16,432 nucleotides of DNA from an uncultured Bacillaceae bacterium (GTDB lineage: Bacteria; Bacillota; Bacilli; Bacillales; Caldibacillaceae), in the NCBI GenBank assembly GCA_937934645.1, contig CALGYZ010000040.1, forward strand, positions 1 through 16,432, given 5' to 3'. Positions 1-6,540 of the stretch are shown here, piece after piece. A model generated the notes under the pieces. The model was not told the DNA's origin, ran no database searches, and saw only the letters and a program-made list of their open reading frames with translations. The first letter of the stretch is position 1. Each line of letters opens with the position of its first letter. Position numbers and translations under genes: made by a program.

Positions 1-102
1 CACCGCCCCGGTTAAAATCAATGGCCGGTGACCGACGATTTTTCGTAAGTCTTCTATATAACCCAAATTCTCAACCCCATTCATAATGATTTTTCTATAC
101 AT
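1..102 (-). CDS. NUDIX hydrolase, N-terminal fragment (runs off window)
   Basis: Only the first 34 codons are visible; the gene continues beyond base 1. The reading frame begins at an ATG preceded by AAGGT with an 8-nt spacing. The visible peptide contains YIEDLRKIVGHRPLILTGAV, which is the typical opening of Bacillaceae NUDIX pyrophosphohydrolases (first helix and first beta strand before the Nudix box). The Nudix box itself would lie outside the window, so the catalytic residues cannot be checked. It is transcribed divergently from the ferritin-like gene at 177. The family assignment rests on resemblance of this short N-terminus only. Confidence 0.6.
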   Translation of the reverse strand, partial: MYRKIIMNGVENLGYIEDLRKIVGHRPLILTGAV

Positions 103-176
103 CCCATTCTACCTTAAAAGAATGAAATAAGAATAAATTTTATTTTTCTGCAAAAAATATTAAGGGATGTGATTAT

Positions 177-632
177 ATGGACAAAGGTGTAATCATTGAA
201 GAACTGAATACATTGCTCCGGGGAACTTATATGGGGATACGTTCTTTTGAACACTATATTCAAAAAATCAAAAATCCCGGAATGAAAAAAACCTTTCAAA
301 AGTTGCAACAACAAGCAAAAGATAATGCAGCAAAAATAGCAGCCCGTATTCAAGATCTCGGCGGAGTACCGGCCGATAGCGAAGGTTTTACCGGTTCAAT
401 GCACAGCTTTATGCACAAAATAACCGCTCCTGAAAAAGCGGCTGAAATCATTCATGATGCCATGGAAGGAATAAAGAAATACGGCATTTTGTATTCAGAA
501 AAACTTGTACGAGGCGACATTGACGGGGATACAAAAAAATTCGTTGAAGAAGTGATCGATACGTACCGCAATCAATTGGACATTTTGGAAAAGTTGCTCG
601 ATGCTTGTTCCGATGAACAGAAACACGGGTAA
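177..632 (+). CDS. Ferritin-like four-helix-bundle protein (DUF2383/PA2169-like)
   Basis: This 151-residue soluble protein has no signal peptide or membrane segment. It is almost entirely helical, with helices at about 3-31, 34-61, 84-113 and 116-144, separated by a glycine-rich loop (LGGVPADSEGFTGS, 61-74). This layout fits the DUF2383 ferritin-like group, whose members are small bundle proteins of unclear, often stress-related function. In di-iron relatives the second helix carries Glu/His ligands. Here E25-H26 remain in helix 1, but helix 2 reads QQQAKDNAAKI with no histidine, so metal binding may be reduced or lost (inference). The ATG has AAGGGATG 7 nt upstream. It is a single-gene unit ending at a hairpin shared with the convergent lysine dehydrogenase gene. 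Confidence 0.7.
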   Translation: MDKGVIIEELNTLLRGTYMGIRSFEHYIQKIKNPGMKKTFQKLQQQAKDNAAKIAARIQDLGGVPADSEGFTGSMHSFMHKITAPEKAAEIIHDAMEGIKKYGILYSEKLVRGDIDGDTKKFVEEVIDTYRNQLDILEKLLDACSDEQKHG

Positions 633-647
633 TCTGTCCCGTGTTTC
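620..647. terminator. Hairpin between convergent genes
   Basis: A 10-bp perfect stem (620-629 with 638-647) has an 8-base loop that contains the stop codon of the upstream gene. No clean U-tract follows on either strand, so it may be a weak bidirectional terminator or only a 3' stabilising hairpin. Confidence 0.5.
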
Positions 648-656
648 GCAGGCATA

Positions 657-1814
657 TTATGATTTTCTGTTCATTTTCTCGGTAATATTTACTCCCCGCA
701 TTTTCATCATTTTTATATATAATTCCCCAGGAACAATTTGCTCCGGCGGAAAAACACCTCTCCGTTTAATGATACCTGAGGCAATCATTTGTGCAGCAAC
801 AGACACGGTATTTGCCGTTGCCCTTGCCATGGCGGTCACATTTTTCTTCCGGTCTTTATAGGTAATCATTTCATAAACAAAAGTCTTCTGTTCTTTATTT
901 TTTACACCGGAAACAATGACCCGGAGTAAAACGACATCATCCTTATCTTTTAATGCCGTTAACGGCTGCAAAACTTTCAGCAGCACTTTCCTCGGATTCA
1001 CTTTATGACCGTCAACTTCTACTTCATAATCCGGCTTAGTCAAATTTAAATCAACGAGCAATTTAAATTTTTTCGCATGTCCGGGATAACGGATCGTTTT
1101 ATATTCCAATGTTTCCAACCGGGGAAATGAACGGGACAGAGTGGAAGTACCTCCTGAAGTATGAAACGCTTCGAGGGGTCCGAACTTTTCAAAATAAATG
1201 GTTTCAATTTCAGATAAGGAAGGTATGACAACAATTTTTCCATTACGGATTATTTCAACAGGTTGTGTATAATGATCTAGAAGGCCCTCCATTGAAAACA
1301 CATGGTTATACTCGAGGGGGGGTTCGGGTTTGACCGGGATTCCGCCTACATACAATTTTATCACTTTCACTTCATCGAGCTTCCCCGCGCCGTAACCTGC
1401 CAAAATATTGATCATTCCCGGGGCTACGCCGAGATCCGGGATGATCGTTACTCCCGCTTTAGCAGCCTTATCATTTAAAGCCAGCACCCGTTCCGTAATG
1501 TGTCCGATATGTCCGCCCAGATCAACATAATGAACACCCGTTTCAATGGCGGTTTTTGCCACTGTTTCATTAAAAGAGTAATAAAGTGCATTAATAATGC
1601 ATTCATATTTGTTAATAAATTTTTTCAACTGGTTTTGGTTTGAAGCATTAACCCGGTGAGGCACCAATTTGGAAGACCGTAATTGTTCACAAACTTGTTT
1701 GACTCGCGAAAAATCAATATCTGCAATTCCTACTTCGGAAACTTTGTCACTTTCAGTTAAATCCCGCGCTGCTTCTTTACCCATTAAACCACAGCCTAAA
1801 ACACCTATTTTCAC
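657..1814 (-). CDS. lysDH: L-lysine 6-dehydrogenase (saccharopine dehydrogenase family)
   Basis: The likely reaction is NAD-dependent oxidative deamination of the lysine epsilon-amino group to allysine, which cyclises to piperideine-6-carboxylate; this is a lysine catabolic step in the cytoplasm. The 385-residue protein starts with a Rossmann fold carrying GCGLMG (7-12). The segments VDLGGHIGHITERVL, IPDLGVAPGMINIL, PEPPLEYNHVFSMEGL and FHTSGGTSTLSRSFP closely match, from memory, the characterised Geobacillus stearothermophilus lysine dehydrogenase, and the length matches that family. I chose the GTG at 1814: it has AAGGAG 8 nt upstream and gives an N-terminus (MKIGVLGCG) aligned with relatives. 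A GTG nine bases further upstream abuts the ribosome site directly. A generic saccharopine reductase-like enzyme is the alternative. Confidence 0.85.
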   Translation of the reverse strand: MKIGVLGCGLMGKEAARDLTESDKVSEVGIADIDFSRVKQVCEQLRSSKLVPHRVNASNQNQLKKFINKYECIINALYYSFNETVAKTAIETGVHYVDLGGHIGHITERVLALNDKAAKAGVTIIPDLGVAPGMINILAGYGAGKLDEVKVIKLYVGGIPVKPEPPLEYNHVFSMEGLLDHYTQPVEIIRNGKIVVIPSLSEIETIYFEKFGPLEAFHTSGGTSTLSRSFPRLETLEYKTIRYPGHAKKFKLLVDLNLTKPDYEVEVDGHKVNPRKVLLKVLQPLTALKDKDDVVLLRVIVSGVKNKEQKTFVYEMITYKDRKKNVTAMARATANTVSVAAQMIASGIIKRRGVFPPEQIVPGELYIKMMKMRGVNITEKMNRKS

Positions 1815-1847
1815 CCCATCCACTCCTTATGTTATAGAAAATAACGA

Positions 1848-1876
1848 TACAGTTTTGTTGTACGATTCTCTGTCAA
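1848..1876 (-). promoter_or_regulatory. Possible lysDH promoter
   Basis: A perfect TTGACA (1876-1871) lies upstream of lysDH. The -10 element is poor (TGTATC or similar at 19 bp), so the promoter is tentative or needs an activator. Confidence 0.35.
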
Positions 1877-1927
1877 ATATATATGAATATAATAGTTTTT
1901 TATGCAGGATTTACCCGTGTCCGTTGT

Positions 1928-1975
1928 AAAAAAAATCCAGTTCACATTGTTTAAATCCGGTTCTTGTGAACTGGA
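1928..1975 (-). terminator. Intrinsic terminator upstream of lysDH promoter
   Basis: An 11-bp perfect stem (1936-1946 with 1965-1975) with an 18-base loop is followed, on the minus strand, by eight uridines (1935-1928). It lies upstream of the putative lysDH -35, so it would block read-through from the ykuS side into lysDH. On the plus strand the same stem would sit in the leader of the 30-residue ORF. Confidence 0.7.
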
Positions 1976-2002
1976 ATTCATAATATAGATGATGGAGGAA
2001 AC

Positions 2003-2095
2003 ATGCAAACTGAAAGAATGTTCAAACTCATATTATTATTTCCTATATTAACACTCCAGTTTTATTTTGTAAACGTTTTCTTATTGAAAATATAA
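2003..2095 (+). CDS. Possible 30-residue membrane peptide
   Basis: The ATG at 2003 has a near-ideal ribosome site (GGAGG at 1994-1998, 4 nt before the ATG) and opens a 30-codon frame ending in TAA. The product begins MQTERMFKLILLFPILTLQF and is then almost wholly hydrophobic up to a terminal Lys-Ile, so one membrane helix (about 7-28) with a charged N-terminus is expected. It lies in an otherwise gene-free interval between lysDH and ykuS, which are both on the opposite strand. A TATAAT at 1888-1893 could be its promoter, but no good -35 accompanies it. I recognise no family. The strong ribosome site and clean hydrophobic pattern favour a real gene, but chance is not excluded. Confidence 0.4.
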   Translation: MQTERMFKLILLFPILTLQFYFVNVFLLKI

Positions 2096-2118
2096 ATAAT
2101 TTTTCTCATGATTTTAAG

Positions 2119-2153
2119 AAAAAGGGACCGGAATAGCAATCTATCCGGAACCC
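2119..2153 (-). terminator. Terminator after ykuS
   Basis: An interrupted hairpin has GGG 2124-2126 with CCC 2151-2153, CCGG 2128-2131 with CCGG 2145-2148, ATAG/CTAT inside and a CAAT loop. It is followed on the minus strand by UUUUU (2123-2119). It lies just past the ykuS stop codon. Confidence 0.75.
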
Positions 2154-2163
2154 CTGTACCATT

Positions 2164-2409
2164 TTATAAATTGATGCGGCTCTCTACTTCGCGGCATACA
2201 TCCTCCGCTGACATGCCGCTTGCATCAATAACGGGCCCTTCCGTTACCGTATCATGAATTCCCATAACATTTTGATCCATTCCTGTTACAATACAAACAT
2301 CACAGTTTTGTGCATCTGATTCATTTTTCAGTTCAATGACTTCATATCCTTTTTCCTCTAATGCCTGTTTCACCGCAGTTAATGAAGATTCTACACCAAT
2401 TTTTACCAT
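2164..2409 (-). CDS. ykuS: UPF0180 family protein YkuS
   Basis: This 81-residue protein matches B. subtilis YkuS in pattern: MVKIGVESSLTAVKQALEEK at the N-terminus, then a CDVCIVTGMDQNVMGI segment and a C-terminal helix with EDVCREVESR. It looks like a small alpha/beta domain with a conserved central cysteine pair (CDVC). No biochemical function is established for the family. The ATG at 2409 was chosen because AGGAGGT lies 9 nt upstream and it matches the family N-terminus; an in-frame GTG three codons earlier overlaps the ribosome site. It is monocistronic, with its own terminator. Confidence 0.85.
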   Translation of the reverse strand: MVKIGVESSLTAVKQALEEKGYEVIELKNESDAQNCDVCIVTGMDQNVMGIHDTVTEGPVIDASGMSAEDVCREVESRINL

Positions 2410-2500
2410 AGCATCCACCTCCTGAAAATTAATTTTCCCACATTCCAGGAAATTATTCAGAAAATGAAAGGATCACGGAAAATTTTCTCTTATTAAAAAG

Positions 2501-2541
2501 AAAAAGAGCTGATTTACATAGATCGTAAATCAGCTCTTTTT
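2501..2541. terminator. Strong terminator after the symporter gene
   Basis: A 17-bp perfect stem (2501-2517 with 2525-2541) with a 7-base loop is flanked by A and T runs on both sides. It sits 5 bp beyond the symporter stop codon on the minus strand and could also act on plus-strand transcripts. Confidence 0.9.
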
Positions 2542-2546
2542 ATTAG

Positions 2547-3830
2547 TTATACGGACATGGATTCATTATCAGCTACAGCTTCTTTGTTCATTCGAGCAGA
2601 TTGTTTCCGCATTCGTTTTGCCTCTCTCCGTTTTTCGGTTTCGCTGACGAGAATTGCACATACAGCATCTCCGGAAGAGTTTACAGCCGTTCTTGCCATA
2701 TCCAGAATCCGGTCAATTCCGATAATTAATGCAATTCCTTCAACCGGTAAGTTAACGGTTTGCATTACCATCGCAAGCATAACGAGTCCGACCGCCGGAA
2801 CACTGGCTGTGCCGATACTTGCCAATGTTGCAGTTAGAACAACAACCGCCAGTTGCCCGATTGTTAAATCCGTTCCGACAACCTGGGCGATAAATATTGT
2901 CGCAACCCCCTGCATAATGGCGGTTCCATCCATGTTGATCGTTGCACCAAATGGTTGAACAAAGCTGCTGATTGATTTCGGAACGCCGAGCCTGTTTTGT
3001 GCGACATCCATTGCAACCGGGAGCGCTGCACTGCTGCTTGATGCACTGAATGCGATACTCATGGCCGGCAGATATTCTTTAACAAATTGGATTGGACTCC
3101 GTTTTGCCAGAAAGTAAAGCGTACCTCCGTAAATAGCGATGTAGTGGACAAGAAGGGCAAATAAAACGACGAACATGTACAAGCCCATCGCTTTCATCGC
3201 ATCGAAGCCCTGTTTACCGATCGCCGATGCAATCAGCCCGAATGTACCGTACGGTGCAAACTTCATCACCAGTTTAACCAGGTACATCATAATATCGTTT
3301 CCGTATTCGAAAAATTTACGGGCATTTTCAGCACGCTTACCCAAAGCTGTAATAGCCAGCCCTATAAAGATAGAAAATACAATAATTTGCAGCATGTCCC
3401 CTTCAACAAAAGCCTGTACCGGGTTCGACGGGATAATATTCAATAACGTATCCATCGCCGGCGGCGCTTCCTGGGCTTCATACTCGACATTCGTCAAGTC
3501 AAATTCAGTAACTTTCCCCGGTTTAAAGATTAATGCCAAAACAATCGCTATGATGATCGCAAGAGCTGTGGTCACTAAAAAGAATGAAATTGTTTTGAGA
3601 CCAATTCGTCCGAGCTTTTTGGGATCACTCAATCCTGCGACACCTAGAACGATTGAGAAGAAAACGAGAGGAACGACAAGCATTTTGATCAGATTGAGAA
3701 AGATGGTTCCAAGCGGGGAGAACAGGTATTTATCGAAATATGGAAAAACATTGCCTGCATACAAATTCATCAAGATACCGACAATAGCACCGATAATCAA
3801 AGCGTATATTATTTTTTTAGCTAACTTCAA
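2547..3830 (-). CDS. Glutamate/aspartate:cation symporter (DAACS family)
   Basis: This inner-membrane protein of 427 residues belongs to the dicarboxylate/amino acid:cation symporter family and should import acidic amino acids with sodium or protons. The family landmarks are present: the serine-rich hairpin SSSSAALP (264-271), the sodium-site motif NMDGT (299-303), and the last core helix with D373, D377, R380, T381, N384 and D388. The pair D377/R380 corresponds to the Asp/Arg that select acidic amino acids in GltPh, rather than the residues seen in DctA or TcyP, so Glu/Asp is the best substrate guess. The C-terminal tail (from about 400) is rich in Lys, Arg and Glu. I chose TTG at 3830: AAAGGAGGA lies 7 nt upstream and MKLAKKIIYALII begins the first helix. 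An in-frame extension upstream has no ribosome site. Expression is preceded by a c-di-AMP riboswitch. Confidence 0.88.
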   Translation of the reverse strand: MKLAKKIIYALIIGAIVGILMNLYAGNVFPYFDKYLFSPLGTIFLNLIKMLVVPLVFFSIVLGVAGLSDPKKLGRIGLKTISFFLVTTALAIIIAIVLALIFKPGKVTEFDLTNVEYEAQEAPPAMDTLLNIIPSNPVQAFVEGDMLQIIVFSIFIGLAITALGKRAENARKFFEYGNDIMMYLVKLVMKFAPYGTFGLIASAIGKQGFDAMKAMGLYMFVVLFALLVHYIAIYGGTLYFLAKRSPIQFVKEYLPAMSIAFSASSSSAALPVAMDVAQNRLGVPKSISSFVQPFGATINMDGTAIMQGVATIFIAQVVGTDLTIGQLAVVVLTATLASIGTASVPAVGLVMLAMVMQTVNLPVEGIALIIGIDRILDMARTAVNSSGDAVCAILVSETEKRREAKRMRKQSARMNKEAVADNESMSV

Positions 3831-3918
3831 TAATGATTCCTCCTTTTCTCTGTTGTTTTGAAATATAAAAACGAACACGAAAACGATTTACAATTTTTTC
3901 CAATTTCGATGTCAGAAT

Positions 3919-3949
3919 AAAAAAATACAGAGGGATGAACTCTGTATTT
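3919..3949 (-). terminator. Riboswitch expression-platform terminator
   Basis: A 10-bp perfect stem (3923-3932 with 3940-3949) with a 7-base loop ends in seven uridines on the minus strand (3925-3919). It lies between the c-di-AMP aptamer and the symporter start, where a transcription-terminating expression platform is expected. Confidence 0.85.
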
Positions 3950-3964
3950 CATGAGTTATCTTCC

Positions 3965-4097
3965 CAAAAAGCTTACGAGGTTAGCTGACGGGTTCGGGTC
4001 TGGGAATAACCCTACCATGAAATCATGGATTCACCCCTGTACGTGATCAACACGTACGATTTGGTTCCCCCGCTCTTTTACAAGATTAAGCATTTTT
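3965..4097 (-). ncRNA. c-di-AMP riboswitch (ydaO/yuaA class)
   Basis: Read on the minus strand, the leader contains the conserved blocks of the ydaO class in order: GGGGGAACC (4071-4063), AGGGGTGAATCC (4039-4028), the block GACCCGAACCCGTCAGC (3999-3983) and TAACCTCGTAAGC (3982-3970). The closing helix P1 forms from AAAATGCTTA near 4096-4087 and TAAGCTTTTT near 3975-3966, with one mismatch. The variable arm GTACGTG/CACGTAC (near 4059-4039) pairs perfectly. The class binds cyclic di-AMP and usually turns expression off when ligand is high. The terminator directly downstream fits this. The recognition is by conserved sequence; the exact switching fold was not derived. Confidence 0.93.
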
Positions 4098-4151
4098 CCA
4101 TATAAAGTTTTTACGAAAATAAAATACGATTTTAAGCGAATTTCTATAAAA

Positions 4152-4180
4152 ATTAAAACATATTTTTTTTTTAGTGTCAA
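4152..4180 (-). promoter_or_regulatory. Sigma-A promoter of the riboswitch-symporter unit
   Basis: TTGACA (4180-4175), a 17-bp spacer and TTTAAT (4157-4152) with an extended TGT just before it. The start would fall near 4145, about 50 nt ahead of the aptamer. Confidence 0.8.
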
Positions 4181-4263
4181 GCATTTTTACTGGAAACAAT
4201 TATAAATATATACCATTTTATACCCAGAAAATATATATGTATATCATTTAACGAATTTCCACC

Positions 4264-4300
4264 AAAAAGAAGGAAGCAGTGAGTTGAAACACTGCTTCCT
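4264..4300 (-). terminator. Terminator after the His/Gly/Trp-rich gene
   Basis: An 11-bp perfect stem (4271-4281 with 4290-4300) with an 8-base loop is followed by UCUUUUU on the minus strand. It starts 8 bp past the stop codon. Confidence 0.9.
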
Positions 4301-4308
4301 CGTCAGGT

Positions 4309-4539
4309 TTAATTCCATTGGCCCCAATTTCCAGACCACGGGCCGTAACTTGACCAAGAACCGAATGGCCAGCCGTAAACCGGAAAACCGTAACCCCAAT
4401 GACCATAAGGATGATATCCATGCGGATGACCAAAATGACCGTGGTGCCCTTGATGATGGCCGTGATGTCCACTGTGAGGCCAACCCCATTGTTGTCTGAA
4501 AAATTCTTCTTCACCTGCAGGATAGAAATAATGTTCCAT
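4309..4539 (-). CDS. His/Gly/Trp/Tyr-rich small protein, function unknown
   Basis: This 76-residue product has a short acidic/aromatic start (MEHYFYPAGEEEFFRQQW), then a low-complexity body. Residues about 21-45 are dominated by His-Gly units (GHHGHHQGHHGHFGHPHGYH), and the C-terminal third by Gly/Trp/Tyr/Pro. I count 13 His and 8 Trp. There is no signal peptide or clear membrane helix. The His cluster suggests binding of Zn, Ni or Cu; aromatic Gly-rich proteins also occur in spore coats. Both are inference and I recognise no family. The ATG at 4539 was chosen because AGGAGGT lies 8 nt upstream. Upstream, CACC (4601-4598), 16 bp and CATATTCAT (4581-4573) loosely resemble a sigma-K promoter. 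A strong terminator follows, so it is its own transcription unit. Confidence 0.7.
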   Translation of the reverse strand: MEHYFYPAGEEEFFRQQWGWPHSGHHGHHQGHHGHFGHPHGYHPYGHWGYGFPVYGWPFGSWSSYGPWSGNWGQWN

Positions 4540-4684
4540 TGATGCATACCTCCTCAATTGTCAGTTCACCATATGAATATGAAAGCTCGCATGATTAGGT
4601 GCCTGACTATGAGGATTTGGGCATCAACACTCACATGGCTTATTAATCAACCGGAAAAAATATCGCTTATCGGTTCTTTTATAT

Positions 4685-5200
4685 TTATTTCTCATCAATT
4701 TTTGACAAAAAGTCCATTAACTCTTTTGTTTGAATTCTTCTCCGTTTCCGGTATTTTGCCCGTTCTTCCCCCGATTGGTAAAGCCATTTTTCCAACTCCG
4801 ACTCAGGTTTAACCTTTGGTACAGGCGCTGGCTTTCCATTTTCATCCAATGCCACGAAAGTTAAAAATGACAACGCAGCCAGGGATTTTTCCCCGTTTAA
4901 TAAATGCTCGGAAGTCACCCTGACCAACACTTCCATTGAAGTGTTTCCCGTCCATGTTACCATAGATTGTAAAGTCACCGCATCCCCCTCGCGGATCGGT
5001 TTGATAAAATCGACCGAGTCAATCGATGCCGTGACCACAGGCTTTTTACATAAACGCATGGCAGAAATGGATGCGATATCATCAATATAGGCAAGCAATT
5101 TACCACCAAAAAGCGTTCCATACATATTTGTATCCTGAGGAAATACGAGTGCGGTCTTTACTGAGATTGTATCTTTCATTTTGACGATCTTTTGTGCCAC
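4685..5200 (-). CDS. ykhA: Acyl-CoA thioesterase, YkhA-type hotdog
   Basis: The product hydrolyses acyl-CoA to fatty acid and CoA in the cytoplasm. The 171-residue protein is one BACH/YkhA-type hotdog domain: the motif DTNMYGTLFGGKLLAYIDD (23-41) starts the central helix, followed by VTASIDSVDFIKPIREGD and TWTGNTSMEV strands. A basic tail (about 136-150) precedes the C-terminus. I chose GTG at 5200, with GAGGTG 6 nt upstream; the in-frame GTG at 5209 lies inside that ribosome site. The predicted transcription start (near 5212) would leave almost no leader, which is unusual. Substrate chain length cannot be told from sequence. It is monocistronic. Confidence 0.85.
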   Translation of the reverse strand: MAQKIVKMKDTISVKTALVFPQDTNMYGTLFGGKLLAYIDDIASISAMRLCKKPVVTASIDSVDFIKPIREGDAVTLQSMVTWTGNTSMEVLVRVTSEHLLNGEKSLAALSFLTFVALDENGKPAPVPKVKPESELEKWLYQSGEERAKYRKRRRIQTKELMDFLSKIDEK

Positions 5201-5218
5201 ATTTTTCACCTCGACAGA

Positions 5219-5248
5219 ATTATATCAAAATAATAGTAAAAGGCTAAA
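5219..5248 (-). promoter_or_regulatory. Extended -10 promoter of the thioesterase gene
   Basis: A perfect TATAAT (5224-5219) is preceded by TGA (extended -10), with a poor -35 (TTTAGC) at 18 bp. The gap to the start codon is only about 18 bases. Confidence 0.55.
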
Positions 5249-5410
5249 TATTTAATATTTTAATAACAAAGCTTTCCGTTCCTAACAATTTTTTCATAAA
5301 CGCCGGCAAATAATTTACACAGTATGTTGATAAAAAAGACTAAACAACCGGCGTAAATCATGATAAACTATTAACGCAAATCTTCAACATCTTTAAAGGA
5401 GTATTTTAGT

Positions 5411-6508
5411 ATGATGAATTGGAATCACTTGATCGAAAATGAAAATATATTCAATACGATCATCGCAGTATGTATTTTTCTCGTCTTTTTAGTGTTTCGG
5501 AAGATTTTCAGCAAGTACTTTTTTAAATTTATCTTGCGGATCGCGAAAAAAACACCGACAGATTTTTTTACAAATATCTGGCTTGCCTTTGAAAAGCCAT
5601 TACACGCATTATTTGTTGTGATCGGAGCCTATGTTGCTGCAAAATATTTCCCTTACATCAATACAAAAAGCGAACTTTTCATGGATATATACCGTTCATC
5701 CATCATCGTTTTGGTGACTTGGGGCTTATATAATTTGTCATCAACATCATCAGCTATATTCCATAAATTAAATAAACAACTACACCTTGAAATTGATCAA
5801 ATTTTAATTCCTTTTTTATCAAAATTATTACGGATTATCATTATTTTAATCAGTATCACCGTTATATTACAGGAGTTTGACTATCAAATCGGAGGGCTGC
5901 TCACCGGGATCGGCCTCGGCGGACTGGCCATTTCCCTGGCTGCACAAGATGCCATAAAAAACTTTATCGGCGGATTAGTCATTATTTTGGAAAAGCCATT
6001 TTCCATCGGGGATTGGATTTTAACTCCCGGTGTCGAGGGAACGGTTGAGGATATTTCATTCCGGAGCACAAAGGTACGCACATTTGACCAGGCTCTGGTA
6101 ACCGTACCGAATTCTGAGCTGGCAGCGGCGAATATTAAAAATTTCAGTAAAATGGGTAAACGGCGGATTGACTTCCGGCTACATCTGCCCTTTGATACAC
6201 CTCCCGAAAAAATAGATAAGGTGATTACAGATATCAGAAGTTTATTAAAAAACCATGAAGAGATCCATCCGGAAACGATATTTGTTACGTTTGACCTGAT
6301 TGCCGATAACAGTTTTGAACTGTTTTTCTACTTCTTCACCAACACAACAAATTGGGGGGAATATTTGGAAGTAAGGCAGGAAATAAACTTTAAAATTATG
6401 GAGATTTTATCATCCCACGGTGTAAAACTTGCCTACCCGAGCCAGCGGTTGTTCGTCGTCAATGAGCCGGATTCCGGCAGACAAAAATATTTTCACTCTG
6501 AAGGATAA
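5411..6508 (+). CDS. MscS-family mechanosensitive channel (YhdY-like)
   Basis: This 365-residue membrane protein should release solutes when membrane tension rises after hypo-osmotic shock. It has hydrophobic helices at about 13-30, 66-82, 95-112 and 136-154, then the pore-lining helix with the Gly/Ala-rich MscS pattern (GGLLTGIGLGGLAISLAAQD, 161-180). The cytoplasmic beta domain follows (VEGTVEDISFRSTKVRTFD and VPNSELAAANIKNFS, about 208-245), then the alpha/beta C-terminal domain. The length and extra N-terminal helices fit B. subtilis YhdY more than E. coli MscS. AAAGGAG lies 9 nt before the first of two adjacent ATGs. A weak promoter candidate is TAAACA (5341-5346), 17 bp, TAAACT (5364-5369) with an extended TGA. 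No ligand-binding domain is seen. Confidence 0.9.
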   Translation: MMNWNHLIENENIFNTIIAVCIFLVFLVFRKIFSKYFFKFILRIAKKTPTDFFTNIWLAFEKPLHALFVVIGAYVAAKYFPYINTKSELFMDIYRSSIIVLVTWGLYNLSSTSSAIFHKLNKQLHLEIDQILIPFLSKLLRIIIILISITVILQEFDYQIGGLLTGIGLGGLAISLAAQDAIKNFIGGLVIILEKPFSIGDWILTPGVEGTVEDISFRSTKVRTFDQALVTVPNSELAAANIKNFSKMGKRRIDFRLHLPFDTPPEKIDKVITDIRSLLKNHEEIHPETIFVTFDLIADNSFELFFYFFTNTTNWGEYLEVRQEINFKIMEILSSHGVKLAYPSQRLFVVNEPDSGRQKYFHSEG

Positions 6509-6540
6509 AAAAACCGGGATATTCAATTATCCCGGTTTTT
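6509..6540. terminator. Bidirectional terminator shared by convergent genes
   Basis: A 13-bp perfect stem (6509-6521 with 6528-6540) has a 6-base loop with T runs on both sides. The plus-strand gene stops at 6508, and the minus-strand ATPase stop codon lies inside the hairpin (6523-6525). Confidence 0.9.

Noticed and set aside
1928..1975. Attenuator controlling lysDH
   Set aside because: The putative lysDH -35 lies downstream of this hairpin, so the hairpin would not be in the main lysDH transcript; it is better read as an insulating terminator.
3879..3900. N-terminal extension of the symporter (in-frame from about 3878)
   Set aside because: There is no ribosome site upstream, and the extra 16 residues are polar and precede the natural first helix. 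The TTG at 3830 has an excellent ribosome site.
4248..4547. 99-codon frame overlapping the His/Gly/Trp-rich gene
   Set aside because: Its ATG lies directly against the AGGAGGT site, whereas the His-rich frame has an 8-nt spacing; its composition looks like an off-frame reading of the repeats.
5301..5353. CGCCGG/CCGGCG inverted repeat upstream of the mscS gene as an operator
   Set aside because: The arms are short (7 bp) and 41 bp apart, and CCGG is frequent throughout this window, so chance is likely.
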